DNA from: Paracoccaceae bacterium
Lineage (GTDB): Bacteria; Pseudomonadota; Alphaproteobacteria; Rhodobacterales; Rhodobacteraceae
DNA length: 64,000 bases
Direction: 5' to 3'
Assembly (NCBI GenBank): GCA_028097405.1
Contig: JAOHEK010000010.1
Span: forward strand, 1 to 64,000
Every line of letters begins with the position of its first letter. Within the stretch, counting starts at the first letter, position 1. Both the position numbers and the translations under genes were made by a program. Below, piece after piece: positions 9,365 through 18,622 of this stretch. The notes beneath the pieces are model-generated. The model made no database searches. It had not been told where the DNA came from and was given only the letters and a program-made list of their open reading frames with translations.

Positions 9365-10252
9365 ATGCTAGATATCCCATTTCCCGTAGAATCCGTGCCG
9401 GCGGCTCAGGCTGAAAAAGCCTTGAAAGAGCTGATCGACGAGCGTGATGGCGTAGCGCCTGTTTTACTGGGGGATCGAGACGTATTTTCGACAGAATGGG
9501 CGGAATACGTCGATGTCTTCGAAAACCCCGAGACCATTCTGGCCGAAGCCCGTTCGATTGACACGGATCGCTGGTTTGCAAACCGCAAGACGCCACGGAA
9601 AATACGGACCGTCGACCTTGGCGTGCCGCATCAAGCTCAGTCTTGGCTGACCCGGATGACCCTGCTACCGGTGACCGCTCTGAATTTGCCGCTGCGCATG
9701 GTCAAAGGTTTGATCCGCACCCCCGATTTAGCAGTTGAAACGCCTATAGCCGAAACCCGTTTAGTGCAGGCGCTGAATACCCAACTTGCTGAACTGGAAG
9801 CGGCCGGCGAAGGCACAGATGTCGAGCTGGCCGAAATCCGTGAAGTTATCGCCGAAATTGAGGCGGGCGTCGACGAAGGCGTGTTTCCGGATCCCGTTGA
9901 CTATGTGACCCCAAGGCGCGGTGGAGACATGGCCGCTGGCTTAGTGAAAGCGTCGGAACCTTGGGAAAGTGCTGCATGGTTGCAGCACGGTGCCTATGCA
10001 ATCTGTGCGCCCAAGTCCGTTTACGTGGCCCACTGCCGCTGGCTTTGGAACGAAAATGACGCGCGGCTGATCACGGCTTCAACCGATCACTTGGGGTTCC
10101 AGATGGAACGCCCGATTGGGTCGTTGATCGAAGCTGTGGAGGTGATGCGTCGCTTCGAAATCCTTGGCGCAACGGAAATCAATGGCGATCTTATCGGAGC
10201 CGATGGCAAAAGCCTGATCAATGCGGATCGTCTTTGGGTCTGGTGGGATTGA
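9365..10252 (+). CDS. Protein resembling DUF4253, unknown function
   Basis: The frame opens at a TTG (9335), but the ATG at 9365, preceded by AAGGGCG, is the better start and gives 295 residues. The C-terminal 95 residues (PWESAAWLQHGAY, VYVAHCRWLW, ASTDHLGFQMERPI and a final RLWVWWD) resemble the C-terminal module I recall as DUF4253, which ends in an aromatic-rich WWD. The N-terminal 190 residues contain an acidic predicted helix (LAELEAAGEGTDVELAEI) and no known motif. No signal peptide or membrane segment is seen. The family assignment is from memory of the pattern and is moderate at best. Confidence 0.6.
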   Translation: MLDIPFPVESVPAAQAEKALKELIDERDGVAPVLLGDRDVFSTEWAEYVDVFENPETILAEARSIDTDRWFANRKTPRKIRTVDLGVPHQAQSWLTRMTLLPVTALNLPLRMVKGLIRTPDLAVETPIAETRLVQALNTQLAELEAAGEGTDVELAEIREVIAEIEAGVDEGVFPDPVDYVTPRRGGDMAAGLVKASEPWESAAWLQHGAYAICAPKSVYVAHCRWLWNENDARLITASTDHLGFQMERPIGSLIEAVEVMRRFEILGATEINGDLIGADGKSLINADRLWVWWD

Positions 10253-10283
10253 TTCTGCGGGCCTGAGGCCCCGGAAACCTGCC

Positions 10284-10311
10284 TTGACACGTGCTCAGGC
10301 AGGGATATAAG
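10284..10311 (+). promoter_or_regulatory. Sigma-70-type promoter of rpsD
   Basis: A consensus -35 TTGACA (10284-10289) is separated by 16 bp from TATAAG (10306-10311). Transcription would start near 10318, leaving an untranslated leader of about 110 nt before the rpsD GTG. The strength of the match fits a ribosomal-protein gene. Confidence 0.65.
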
Positions 10312-10335
10312 CGCGTCTTCATTGGTGTTGGTGGC

Positions 10336-10375
10336 CCCCGCAAGGGGAAACCTGTCGTCCCGGCCAAATCCGGGA
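10336..10375 (+). promoter_or_regulatory. Structured leader of rpsD: two stable hairpins
   Basis: Within the predicted rpsD leader, CCCC-GCAA-GGGG (10336-10347) forms a hairpin capped by a GNRA tetraloop, and TCCCGG/CCGGGA (10358-10375) forms a second perfect stem with a 6-nt loop, extendable by GTC/GAC outside. Ribosomal protein S4 is known to autoregulate through mRNA structures in other bacteria, so this may be an S4-responsive element; that role is inference. An AAGGAGG sequence at 10374-10380 lies against the second stem, but the rpsD ribosome binding site is the AAGGAG at 10415-10420. Confidence 0.45.
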
Positions 10376-10427
10376 AGGAGGACAACGCCCTTCACGCCCC
10401 TCATGGGCACTAAGAAGGAGATCAGCC

Positions 10428-11048
10428 GTGACCAAACGCACGTCTGCCAAGTACAAAATTGACCGCCGGATGGGTGAAAACATCTGGGGTCGTCCAAAAT
10501 CACCTGTCAATCGTCGTGAATATGGCCCCGGTCAGCATGGTCAGCGCCGTAAAGGCAAAATTTCTGACTTTGGTCTGCAGCTGCGCGCCAAGCAGAAGCT
10601 GAAAGGCTACTACGGCGATCTAACGGAAAAGCAGTTCCGCCGCATCTTTACCGAGGCCGAGCGAGTGCGCGGTGATACGGGCGAGAACTTGGTTGGTCTG
10701 CTAGAACGTCGCTTGGACGCTGTCGTTTATCGCGCCAAGTTCGTGCCGACTGTTTTCGCTGCCCGCCAGTTTGTGAACCATGGCCACGTCCGTGTGAACG
10801 GCCAAAAGGTCAACATACCTTCCTACCGTGTGAAAGAAGGTGATGTGATCGAAGTGCGTGACAAGTCCAAGCAGATGGCTTTGGTTCTTGAAGCAATTGG
10901 CCTGCCCGAGCGTGACGTTCCAGACTACATGGATGTGGATCACTCGAAATTGACCTGCACATTTGTGCGCACACCGGGTCTGTCTGATGTGCCCTATCCG
11001 GTTCTGATGGAGCCAAACCTCGTCATCGAATATTACGCACAGAACTAA
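10428..11048 (+). CDS. rpsD: 30S ribosomal protein S4
   Basis: Primary 16S rRNA-binding protein of the small subunit. 206 residues starting at a GTG with AAGGAG eight bases upstream. The N-terminal ribosomal S4 domain ([20 protein letters not shown], then [10 protein letters not shown] near 43-52) is followed by the S4 RNA-binding domain at about 96-160 ([36 protein letters not shown]). It is transcribed from its own promoter, and a strong hairpin follows 22 bp after the stop. Confidence 0.97.
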   Translation: MTKRTSAKYKIDRRMGENIWGRPKSPVNRREYGPGQHGQRRKGKISDFGLQLRAKQKLKGYYGDLTEKQFRRIFTEAERVRGDTGENLVGLLERRLDAVVYRAKFVPTVFAARQFVNHGHVRVNGQKVNIPSYRVKEGDVIEVRDKSKQMALVLEAIGLPERDVPDYMDVDHSKLTCTFVRTPGLSDVPYPVLMEPNLVIEYYAQN

Positions 11049-11058
11049 GTTTCTGGCG

Positions 11059-12390
11059 ATGAATGTTGAAAAAGGGACCGGTCAAGCGCCGGTCCCTTTG
11101 CGTTTGGTGGTCCTTGGTGCTTACGGGTTGATTGGTGCCGCCGTCACGCGGCGGTTGCTGGATGCAGGGCATCAGGTCACCGGGGTCGGTAGATCTGTTA
11201 AAGCCGCCGAGCAGGTGAATTTGCCAATTACTTGGCAGATTTTCGATATCGGCACGGCGACGACCGAGGATTGGCGACGTGCTCTCAAGGACGCGGACGT
11301 TGTCGTAAATGCGGCGGGCGCTTTGCAAGACAGCGCGCGGGATAACCTGACAGCAATCCATGAAACCGCGCCCAAACGGATTGCCGACGCGGTTGTTGGG
11401 ACAGACACGCGGATCGTCCAAATTTCGGCAGCAGGTGTCAGTTTTGATGCCTCGACCGAGTTCTTTCGTTCCAAAGCGCGCGGGGATGCCGCACTTCGTC
11501 ATGCAGGCCTGCCACTGGTGATCCTGAAACCCACTTTGGTTTTAGCACCTGCGGCATACGGAGGGACAGCGCTGTTGCGCGCAGGCGCCGCTCTGCCCGG
11601 CATTCTTCCAAAGGTGCTGTCGGAAAGCAGAATCCATTGCGTACTGGTCGATGACCTAGCCGAAGCTGTCTTGGATGCCGTCGAGGGGCGTATTTCTGCG
11701 GGGGTCGAGGTGGATGTCACAGGGCCAGATGCGCCGAATTTGCCTGAGCTTTTGCTCCTGACTCGTGCTTGGTTAGGGTTGCGCAAGGCGCGCGTTGAAA
11801 TACCGGTTCCAAACCTGCTTCTTGGTTTTCTGACACGTGCAGCCGACGTGGCAGGATTTTTGGGATGGCGATCACCACTGCGCACAACAGCTGTCCAAGT
11901 TCTGCGTGACGGTGTCAGCGGTGATCCCAATGCCTTAACTGTGGCTGGTGGTAAGCCTTGTCGCGGGCTTGCTGGCATCTTTCGCGCGATGCCAGCAACT
12001 TTGCAAGACCGCTGGTTTGCACAAGCCTATGTTGCCTTGCCGCTTGCGATCGTGATCCTCGCGGTCTTTTGGCTGGCTTCCGGTTTGATCGGTTTGGCAC
12101 AAGTCCCGGCTGCAACGGCCGTGTTAACTTTCCGTGGGGTTGGTGAATCCATTGCCTTACTGGCCGTCATCGGCGGCGGGATAGCGGATGTCGTTTTGGG
12201 GGCAGCGGTGCTTTACCGGCCTTGGGCAAAGCACGCATGTTTTGGCATGATCCTTGTGTCGCTTGGATATCTGACAGCGGGCACGCTTTTGACTCCCGAC
12301 ATCTGGGTTGATCCCTTGGGGCCTTTCGTAAAAGTTCTGCCGGGTATCGCTTTGGCGTGGATCACAATGGGATTTCTGGACGAACGATGA
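11059..12390 (+). CDS. NAD(P)-binding SDR-like protein fused to a DoxX-like membrane domain
   Basis: Residues 15-300 form an atypical short-chain dehydrogenase / NAD-dependent epimerase-like domain (LVVLGAYGLIGAAVTRRLL at 16-34, VVVNAAGALQDS near 88, VVQISAAG-like strand near 121). Residues about 315-443 hold four hydrophobic helices of the type found in DoxX-like proteins. The substrate is unknown. The frame opens at ATG 11059, but the rpsD terminator covers codons 5-14, so translation may instead begin at the TTG at 11098 or GTG at 11107, right where the Rossmann strand starts. The stop overlaps the start of the next gene. Confidence 0.75.
   Translation: MNVEKGTGQAPVPLRLVVLGAYGLIGAAVTRRLLDAGHQVTGVGRSVKAAEQVNLPITWQIFDIGTATTEDWRRALKDADVVVNAAGALQDSARDNLTAIHETAPKRIADAVVGTDTRIVQISAAGVSFDASTEFFRSKARGDAALRHAGLPLVILKPTLVLAPAAYGGTALLRAGAALPGILPKVLSESRIHCVLVDDLAEAVLDAVEGRISAGVEVDVTGPDAPNLPELLLLTRAWLGLRKARVEIPVPNLLLGFLTRAADVAGFLGWRSPLRTTAVQVLRDGVSGDPNALTVAGGKPCRGLAGIFRAMPATLQDRWFAQAYVALPLAIVILAVFWLASGLIGLAQVPAATAVLTFRGVGESIALLAVIGGGIADVVLGAAVLYRPWAKHACFGMILVSLGYLTAGTLLTPDIWVDPLGPFVKVLPGIALAWITMGFLDER
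11071..11099 (+). terminator. Intrinsic-type terminator hairpin of rpsD
   Basis: AAAGGGACCGG (11071-11081) and CCGGTCCCTTT (11089-11099) form an 11-bp perfect stem around a 7-nt loop. The stem ends in A/T pairs as bidirectional terminators do. It begins 22 bp after the rpsD stop and lies inside the 5' end of the next open frame. Confidence 0.65.
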
Positions 12391-12854
12391 GCCATGATCT
12401 GCTGCTTTATGCCCATGTGATCGGTGCGATCGTCCTTCTTGGAACAGGGGCCGGTATTGCCTTCTTCATGGTGATGTCCAACCAAAGCCGAGATCCTACA
12501 CTGATCGCCCACGTTGCGGGGATCGTTGTTTTGGCTGATATGGTCTTTACGGCAACGGCGGCGTTTTTTCAACCGATCACTGGGTATTTTCTGGCGCGAA
12601 GCGCAGGCTGGCCGGTGTTCGAAGGCTGGGTCGGTTTGTCTTTGTTGCTTTACGTCGTCGTGGGTGCATTCTGGTTGCCGGTGGTTGCGATGCAAACCCG
12701 AATGCGCAACCTCGCGCGAACGGCGCGAGACACGGATGCACCGTTACCGCCCGAGTATCACAGACTTTACCGGCTGTGGTTTGCCTGCGGCTTTCCCGCA
12801 TTTGCAGCTGTTTTGGCGATTGTCTGGCTGATGCTGTTTAAGCCGTCGTTCTAA
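12387..12854 (+). CDS. DUF2269-like integral membrane protein
   Basis: 155 residues with four membrane helices (about 7-30, 43-62, 80-100, 131-150). The pattern HVIGAIVLLGTGAGIAFFM, PITGYFL, then a small polar loop with PPEYHRLYRLW resembles DUF2269, a small conserved membrane family often found next to SDR/DoxX-like genes. The ATG at 12387 overlaps the stop of the upstream gene (ATGA), pointing to coupled translation and perhaps a shared membrane complex. Function unknown. Confidence 0.75.
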   Translation: MSHDLLLYAHVIGAIVLLGTGAGIAFFMVMSNQSRDPTLIAHVAGIVVLADMVFTATAAFFQPITGYFLARSAGWPVFEGWVGLSLLLYVVVGAFWLPVVAMQTRMRNLARTARDTDAPLPPEYHRLYRLWFACGFPAFAAVLAIVWLMLFKPSF

Positions 12855-12941
12855 GTTTAACCGCGCAGGTTACCCTATGCAATTTTCGACAGTTACGTCT
12901 GCGGCTGACAAGGGCTAGAAGCAACGTCAGGGAGAAGACCA

Positions 12942-13868
12942 ATGTCAGCCATCGTTCAGATCCGCGACCTCAACAAAACCTATGATGGTGGCTTTGAAGC
13001 CCTGAAGCACGTGTCTTTGGATATTAAAGAAGGTGAAATCCTTGCGCTTCTGGGCCCCAACGGTGCCGGTAAAACCACTTTGATTTCAACGATCTGTGGG
13101 CTGGTGTCGCCCACATCAGGCTCTGTCTCGATTGGTGGCCACGACGTTGTTGGGGATTACCGCGAGGCGCGGCGCATGATCGGTTTGGTGCCGCAGGAAA
13201 TTCACCTTGAACCGTTTTCGCGAGTCGGCGCTGCGGTGGCTTTCACCCGTGGGCTGTTCGGGTTGCGACGCGATGACAGCATGATCGAACAGGTTCTGCG
13301 TGACCTGTCACTTTGGGATAAAAAAGACAGCCGCATATTCGCCCTGTCCGGTGGGATGAAGCGACGGGTATTGATCGCAAAGGCGATCGCCCACGAACCA
13401 CGTGTGCTATTTCTGGACGAACCCACAGCGGGCGTCGATGTGGAACTTCGTCGCGAGATGTGGGGGCTGGTCGAAAAACTGCGCGCTTCTGGCGTCACCA
13501 TCATTCTAACGACCCACTACATCGACGAAGCCGAAGCAATCGCCGACCGGATTGGCGTGATTAACAATGGCGAGTTGCTTTTGGTCGAAGACAAGGCCGC
13601 GTTGTTAGCACGGCTTGGCAAGAAAGAACTGAAAATTGATCTTCGCGATCCAATCTCAGCTATTCCGCTAGGTTTAGAAGCCTATAATCTGGTTCTCTCT
13701 GATGAGGGCCGCGCGTTGGTCTATTCCTATGACACCAAAGGCGAACGAACCGGCATCACTGGCCTGCTTTCGGCTCTGCAAACCGCCGGTGCGCAACTGG
13801 CCGACATTTCAACACACCAAAGCTCGCTCGAAGATATCTTTGTCGGTATTGTGAAGGACACGCCATGA
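12942..13868 (+). CDS. ABC-2 type exporter, ATP-binding subunit
   Basis: A 308-residue ABC ATPase with Walker [10 protein letters not shown] (38-46), the signature LSGGMKRR (135-142) and Walker [11 protein letters not shown] (155-164), followed by the switch histidine in THYIDEAEA. It has a C-terminal extension of about 90 residues after the nucleotide-binding domain, usual in the drug/polysaccharide exporter group related to YadG and NodI. It is coupled by a 4-base overlap to its permease. The substrate is not evident. Confidence 0.9.
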   Translation: MSAIVQIRDLNKTYDGGFEALKHVSLDIKEGEILALLGPNGAGKTTLISTICGLVSPTSGSVSIGGHDVVGDYREARRMIGLVPQEIHLEPFSRVGAAVAFTRGLFGLRRDDSMIEQVLRDLSLWDKKDSRIFALSGGMKRRVLIAKAIAHEPRVLFLDEPTAGVDVELRREMWGLVEKLRASGVTIILTTHYIDEAEAIADRIGVINNGELLLVEDKAALLARLGKKELKIDLRDPISAIPLGLEAYNLVLSDEGRALVYSYDTKGERTGITGLLSALQTAGAQLADISTHQSSLEDIFVGIVKDTP

Positions 13869-14626
13869 ACTGGTCAGGTATTTCGGCGATCTGGATCTTT
13901 GAAATGACGCGGTTTTTTCGCTCGATCGCGCAGTCATTGATTTCACCAGTGCTGTCGACGTCGCTGTACTTCGTCGTCTTTGGCACGGCCATCGGAAGCC
14001 GGATCGAAGAGATCGAAGGCGTCTCTTACGGCGCGTTTATCGTGCCCGGTCTGATCATGCTTACGGTGTTACAGCAATCGATTCAGAATGCTGGTTTCGG
14101 CATCTTCTTCCCCAAGTTTATCGGTACAATCTACGAGGTCCTGACCGCGCCCATCAGTTCGCTAGAAATCGTGATCGGTTACGTCGGAGCGGCGGCGGCC
14201 AAGGCGATCATGATCGGTCTGGTTATCCTTGTGACGTCGTTCTTTTTCGTCGACATCCAGATCGCTCACCCGTTCTTTATGGTCGCTTTTCTGGTTCTGA
14301 CAGCCGTGACGTTTTCGCTTTTGGGTTTTGTGCTGGGCATCTGGGCGCAAAACTTCGAGCAATTGAACCTTGTTCCACTGTTGGTCGTTACACCGTTGGT
14401 TTTTCTTGGTGGCTCATTTTATTCGGTCAGCATGTTGCCGCCCTTTTGGCAGAATGTGTCGTTCTTCAACCCGGTGCTTTATCTGGTCTCTGGGTTCCGG
14501 TGGTCGTTCTTCGGCACGTCTGATGTGCCGATTGTGTTCAGCCTTGTCGCGGTGACAGTGTTTGCCAGCGTTTGCCTTGGGATCATTTGGTGGATCTTCC
14601 GAACCGGTTATCGTTTGAAGGCCTGA
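13865..14626 (+). CDS. ABC-2 type exporter, permease subunit
   Basis: 253 residues with six predicted membrane spans, including [16 protein letters not shown] near 20-35, [16 protein letters not shown] near 56-71 and the ABC-2 signature region [20 protein letters not shown] near 175-194. It resembles YadH-type permeases and pairs with the ATPase that overlaps its start (ATGA). It ends 3 bp before the stop of the convergent PfkB gene. Confidence 0.9.
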   Translation: MNWSGISAIWIFEMTRFFRSIAQSLISPVLSTSLYFVVFGTAIGSRIEEIEGVSYGAFIVPGLIMLTVLQQSIQNAGFGIFFPKFIGTIYEVLTAPISSLEIVIGYVGAAAAKAIMIGLVILVTSFFFVDIQIAHPFFMVAFLVLTAVTFSLLGFVLGIWAQNFEQLNLVPLLVVTPLVFLGGSFYSVSMLPPFWQNVSFFNPVLYLVSGFRWSFFGTSDVPIVFSLVAVTVFASVCLGIIWWIFRTGYRLKA

Positions 14627-14628
14627 CC

Positions 14629-15579
14629 CTAAAGTTGGGTGATAGTACAGGCCTTCAGATTGCGTTCGGTGATGTCTGGTTCGCAGAGACGCGTGGCTTC
14701 GGTGCTGACAGCAGCACTGGCTGCAGCAACGCCCCAGCTTAGGCACTGTTGAACAGGCTCGTTCCCAGCTAGCGCCAAGGTGAATGCGCCCACGAAACTG
14801 TCGCCTGCGCCCACCTTTGACACAACTGGTCCGGGCGGGTTCACGGCGTGCCAGGCGCTGTCCTTGTCCGCCAGAACCGAGCCATCCGCACCACGCGCGA
14901 CGATAACAATTCGCGCAACCCCCTTGTCCACCAGTTCCCGCGCAAAGGCGGCGGTATCTTCCCGCGTGGGAAGGCGGCGACCTGCAAGCTCTTCGCCTTC
15001 TTCGCCATCCATCCGTAGGACGTAAAGCGCTTCATGCTGCTTGCTTGCCAAGTGAAATAGCGCTGGTCCCGAGGTGTCGACGATCAGTTTCGCGCCGCGA
15101 CCTGCAACGTGATTGGACAGGATTGACGGAAATTCTTTTGCGACACCCGGCGGTTGGCTGCCTGATAGAACGACCAATGTGTCTTCGCTGGTGGCTTGGT
15201 CAACTGATGCCAAGGCGCGCGGAACATCTGGTTCTTGCCAAACCGGGCCGGGCATCACGAAGCGAAACTGTTCCCCTGACGCGCGATCAATGACAGACGT
15301 GGATTGCCGAGTTTCGCCGGGGCCCTGAAAGGCCACGGTTGGAACGCCTTCTAACGCCAGCAATTGCAGCAAATGCGCGCCCGTGGCGCCGCCGATTGCA
15401 ACAAGGGCTGTCGCCTGACCACCCAATAGCTTTACCGCACGCGCCACGTTGATGCCGCCGCCACCGGGGTCGATCTGAGGTTCTGAACAGCGCAGTTTAA
15501 GACCGGGTATGATCTCGGGCGCAGTGGTCGAAAAATCAACCGTGGGGTTTAGCGTGATCGTTAGGATATGTGACTTCAT
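14629..15579 (-). CDS. PfkB-family sugar kinase (1-phosphofructokinase-like)
   Basis: 316 residues from an ATG at 15579 preceded by GAAGAAGG; an ATG 51 bp further upstream is less likely. It carries the two PfkB signatures: DPGGGGINVARAVKLLGG near 36-53 and the catalytic anion-hole/base segment SKVGAGDSFVGAF near 252-264. LNPTVDFS at the N-terminus is typical of the FruK / LacC / PfkB subgroup that phosphorylates phosphosugars. No PTS genes lie nearby, so the true substrate (fructose-1-phosphate, fructose-6-phosphate, tagatose-6-phosphate) is open. Confidence 0.85.
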   Translation of the reverse strand: MKSHILTITLNPTVDFSTTAPEIIPGLKLRCSEPQIDPGGGGINVARAVKLLGGQATALVAIGGATGAHLLQLLALEGVPTVAFQGPGETRQSTSVIDRASGEQFRFVMPGPVWQEPDVPRALASVDQATSEDTLVVLSGSQPPGVAKEFPSILSNHVAGRGAKLIVDTSGPALFHLASKQHEALYVLRMDGEEGEELAGRRLPTREDTAAFARELVDKGVARIVIVARGADGSVLADKDSAWHAVNPPGPVVSKVGAGDSFVGAFTLALAGNEPVQQCLSWGVAAASAAVSTEATRLCEPDITERNLKACTITQL

Positions 15580-15659
15580 CGAACCAGCCTTCTTCGTGTC
15601 CGCGAAAGCATGTCCTGTTAGCGCAATCACGGCAAGAGATTTCGCCCCAGTTTAGGGGG

Positions 15660-16976
15660 TCAGAGCGTTGGTTTTTTCTGCAAAAGCGCCATCACATCGG
15701 CCATCTCGGGTCCGCGCGGCTGGCCTGTCACTGCAAGGCGAAGTGGCATGAACAGCCCCTTACCTTTGCGTCCAGTTGCGCCTTTCACCGCTGTCGTCCA
15801 AGCTTTCCATGTCTCGATTGAATAGGGTGGCTCGGGCAGCAATGCGAATGCCTCTTTCACGAAACTCTCGTCTTCTTCGGCAATTTCGGGCGTCGCTTCA
15901 CCTGCGAACACAGGCCACCATTTATCGGCATCAGCGCGTATTGGCGTGTTGCCCCGAATCGTCATCCAATAGGCCTCGCGGATATCCTCGGGCACTGATT
16001 GCAGATGTTCGGCCATATCCGATGCGCTGAGCGACTGGATCACGCGCGCTGATAGGGGGATCAGATCATCTGAATCGAATTTTGTTGGCGCGGCACCGAA
16101 ATGGCTGATGTCAAAACCTTCAACCAGTTCGTCGTGCGTGCGGCGCAACTCGACCGGGTCCGAGGATCCAAGCCGTGCCATCAACGACAAAAGCGCCATG
16201 GGTTCGACACCGCTTTCGCGCAGGTCCCGAAGGGCCAATGTTCCAAGCCGTTTCGATAACGCCTCACCCTGAGGTCCTGTCAGAAGCGAGTGATGTGCAA
16301 ACGTTGGCGGCACCTTTCCAAGTGCTTCGATGATCTGGATTTGGGTGGCGGTGTTTGTCACATGGTCCGAACCGCGCACCACATGGGTGACGCCCATATC
16401 GGTGTCGTCCACAACGCTTGCCAACGTATACAACACCTGCCCATCCTGTCGGATCAACACCGGGTCCGACACACTGGCCGCATCAATCGACAGATCGCCT
16501 AAAATGCCGTCGGTCCAATTGATCCGCGCGTGATCCAGTTTGAACCGCCAAACTCCAGCCCCGCGGGCGGCTTTCAGTGCCGATTTCTCGTCATCTGACA
16601 AGGCAAGGGCCGAGCGATCATAGACAGGCGGCATTCCCATGTTCAGCTGCTTCTTACGCTTCAGGTCCAGTTCAACCGGCGTTTCCCATGCTTCGTAAAA
16701 CCGCCCAATGTTACGCAGGCGGTCGGCAGCTTCGTCATAAAGGTCGAGGCGTTTCGACTGACGTTCGACCCGGTCCCATGTCAGGCCCAGCCATTCGAGG
16801 TCTTCCTTGATCGCATCGACGTATTCTTCCTTAGACCGTTCGGGGTCCGTGTCGTCGATACGCAAGATAAACTGCCCGCCAGTCTTGCGCGCGATCATCC
16901 AATTGAACAAGGCGGTTCGCAGGTTGCCGATGTGAATATAGCCGGTCGGCGAGGGGGCAAAACGGGTGACGGTCAT
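15660..16976 (-). CDS. gltX: Glutamyl-tRNA synthetase (short form)
   Basis: Class I aminoacyl-tRNA synthetase of 438 residues. The HIGH motif is HIGN (15-18) in FAPSPTGYIHIGNLRT, and the KMSKS counterpart is ALSKRLG near 238. DDTDPERS and VRGSDHVTNT are also diagnostic. Alphaproteobacteria often carry two GltX copies, one of which charges tRNA-Gln for later amidation; which of the two this is cannot be told here. A perfect AGGAGA box precedes the ATG. Confidence 0.92.
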   Translation of the reverse strand: MTVTRFAPSPTGYIHIGNLRTALFNWMIARKTGGQFILRIDDTDPERSKEEYVDAIKEDLEWLGLTWDRVERQSKRLDLYDEAADRLRNIGRFYEAWETPVELDLKRKKQLNMGMPPVYDRSALALSDDEKSALKAARGAGVWRFKLDHARINWTDGILGDLSIDAASVSDPVLIRQDGQVLYTLASVVDDTDMGVTHVVRGSDHVTNTATQIQIIEALGKVPPTFAHHSLLTGPQGEALSKRLGTLALRDLRESGVEPMALLSLMARLGSSDPVELRRTHDELVEGFDISHFGAAPTKFDSDDLIPLSARVIQSLSASDMAEHLQSVPEDIREAYWMTIRGNTPIRADADKWWPVFAGEATPEIAEEDESFVKEAFALLPEPPYSIETWKAWTTAVKGATGRKGKGLFMPLRLAVTGQPRGPEMADVMALLQKKPTL

Positions 16977-17175
16977 GGGGTTCTCCTGATCGAGCAGGCT
17001 TTTTCATATGACGCCCGATTTGTCCATATGCAGGGCATGACAGTGGGTTGTCTTGACGCTTCAGATGCAGACAGGAGCTGTTCGTCACATATCTCACGAA
17101 GGCGTGGCTAGACTTTGGTCGCGCGAACGTTACTTGGTTAGGTATTGAATATTGAAACCTGCGAGGGAGAAACCC

Positions 17176-18102
17176 ATGACAGATATTAAGCTTTCACGTC
17201 GAAACATTTTGGCTGGTGCGGCTGCGTTGCCGGTCGCCGCGGGTGCGACCACGGCGCTGGCTGACGGCCATGCTGCTGCACCTGTTAACGCGTTGCAAAA
17301 CAGCTTCGAACTTGGAGAATTCCAAGTTTCGACACTTTTGGCAGGGACGCGGGCTGTCGAAGATATCCAAAGCATCTTCGGTATGAACGTCACACCCGAA
17401 GAGTTCGCTAAGGTCAGCCAGGAAAACTTCATTCCGGCCGACAAGGCTCAGTTCTTCTTTACACCCACCGTCGTGCGCACTGGATCCGATGTGGTTCTGT
17501 TTGACACCGGCCTAAGCGCGGCAGGAACTGTGCCTGCTCTTACCCAAGCTGGTGTATCTGCAGGCGATGTGACGATTGTGGTCATCACCCATATGCACGG
17601 CGACCACATCGGCGGATTGACCGACGACAGCGGAGCGCCAACCTATCCGAACGCGCGCTATGTCACCGGTCAGGTTGAATACGACACGTGGGCTGCCACC
17701 GACAATGAAACCTTTGCCGCAAAAGTGAAGCCCTTGGCCGACAAGTTCAGCTTTATCGGCGGCGGTGATGATGTCGTTTCGGGCGTTACTGCGGTTGAAG
17801 CCTTCGGTCACACACCGGGCCACATGGCGTACATGGTTGAATCGGGCAACGAGCAAGTTCTGTTGATGGCAGACGCGGCCAACCACTATGTCTGGTCGCT
17901 GGCCTACCCCGAGTGGGAAGTGCGTTTCGATCAGGACAAAGCCGCAGCGGCTGCGACCCGCAAAAAGCTACTTGGCATGGTTGCCGCCGACCGGATCCCA
18001 CTGATCGGCTACCATATGCCGTTCCCGGGCATTGGCTATGTCACCGAAGCTGGCCCCGGCAGCTATCACTACGTGCCAGCAACCTATCAGTTGATGCTGT
18101 AA
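17176..18102 (+). CDS. Exported metallo-beta-lactamase-fold hydrolase with Tat signal
   Basis: 308 residues starting at the ATG after GAGGGAGAA. The N-terminus SRRNILAGAAALPVAAG carries a twin-arginine motif followed by a hydrophobic stretch and an ALA-type cleavage region near residue 29, so it is likely exported folded to the periplasm. The metal-binding motif HMHGDH lies near 138-143, with further ligands in GHTPGHM and MADAANH. Periplasmic MBL proteins include quorum-quenching lactonases and many uncharacterised hydrolases; the substrate cannot be assigned. Confidence 0.85.
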   Translation: MTDIKLSRRNILAGAAALPVAAGATTALADGHAAAPVNALQNSFELGEFQVSTLLAGTRAVEDIQSIFGMNVTPEEFAKVSQENFIPADKAQFFFTPTVVRTGSDVVLFDTGLSAAGTVPALTQAGVSAGDVTIVVITHMHGDHIGGLTDDSGAPTYPNARYVTGQVEYDTWAATDNETFAAKVKPLADKFSFIGGGDDVVSGVTAVEAFGHTPGHMAYMVESGNEQVLLMADAANHYVWSLAYPEWEVRFDQDKAAAAATRKKLLGMVAADRIPLIGYHMPFPGIGYVTEAGPGSYHYVPATYQLML

Positions 18103-18107
18103 TTTGC

Positions 18108-18138
18108 TTTGGCCGGGGGCTTTTGGTTCCCGGTCAAA
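18108..18138 (+). terminator. Terminator-like hairpin after the MBL-fold gene
   Basis: TTTGGCCGGG (18108-18117) pairs with CCCGGTCAAA (18129-18138), ten pairs including one G-U, around an 11-nt loop, six bases after the stop. A/T pairs at the base of a GC stem suit a terminator, though no U tract follows. It lies between convergent genes. Confidence 0.5.
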
Positions 18139-18174
18139 TCCTGCGGGTGAATGGTCGAGTTGAGCCGTCAGCAG

Positions 18175-18480
18175 TTATTCCAAGCCAGTAACCTTGAAGT
18201 CCCTCTGGATGTTAGCGGTAGCTGACCACCACGTCGAACCACGCGTACGATGCTGATGAAACTTGAAGGCATCTGCGTCACGAAAACACTCCGCTACGCG
18301 CCAGATCATCGGGTCATCCGTTGGAACAACGTCGAATGTAATGCAGCCGGGTTCTTCTCGGGTTCGACGAATGTGTTCTGGAAGGTGAATGTACACAGTT
18401 TCTACGTCTTGCGAAGAAGCGCAGATTAGACGCCCGGACATTCTTACTTCGAGCGGTTTGCTTTCAGGTGTGTCAGTCAT
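18175..18480 (-). CDS. Antibiotic-biosynthesis-monooxygenase (ABM) fold protein
   Basis: 101 residues with the ferredoxin-like ABM pattern: a first strand near SGRLICASSQD, an EHIRRTREEPGCITFDV segment (helix then strand) and WRVAECFRDADAFKFHQHR. Such small dimeric proteins act as quinol oxygenases, heme-degrading enzymes or have unknown roles. A GGAAG box precedes the ATG. It is convergent with the MBL gene and divergent from the MATE gene. Confidence 0.7.
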   Translation of the reverse strand: MTDTPESKPLEVRMSGRLICASSQDVETVYIHLPEHIRRTREEPGCITFDVVPTDDPMIWRVAECFRDADAFKFHQHRTRGSTWWSATANIQRDFKVTGLE

Positions 18481-18622
18481 TTAAATAGCTTCCGCGTCTC
18501 TTGATCTAGTGATTGCATTACAATCAGATGATCACAAATCCCCCAAAGCCAAGTATCCAAATTGAGAAAAGGCCAGCCGCTTTCTAATTGAGCCACTCAA
18601 CTCAAACTGACATGCTTTTGAA

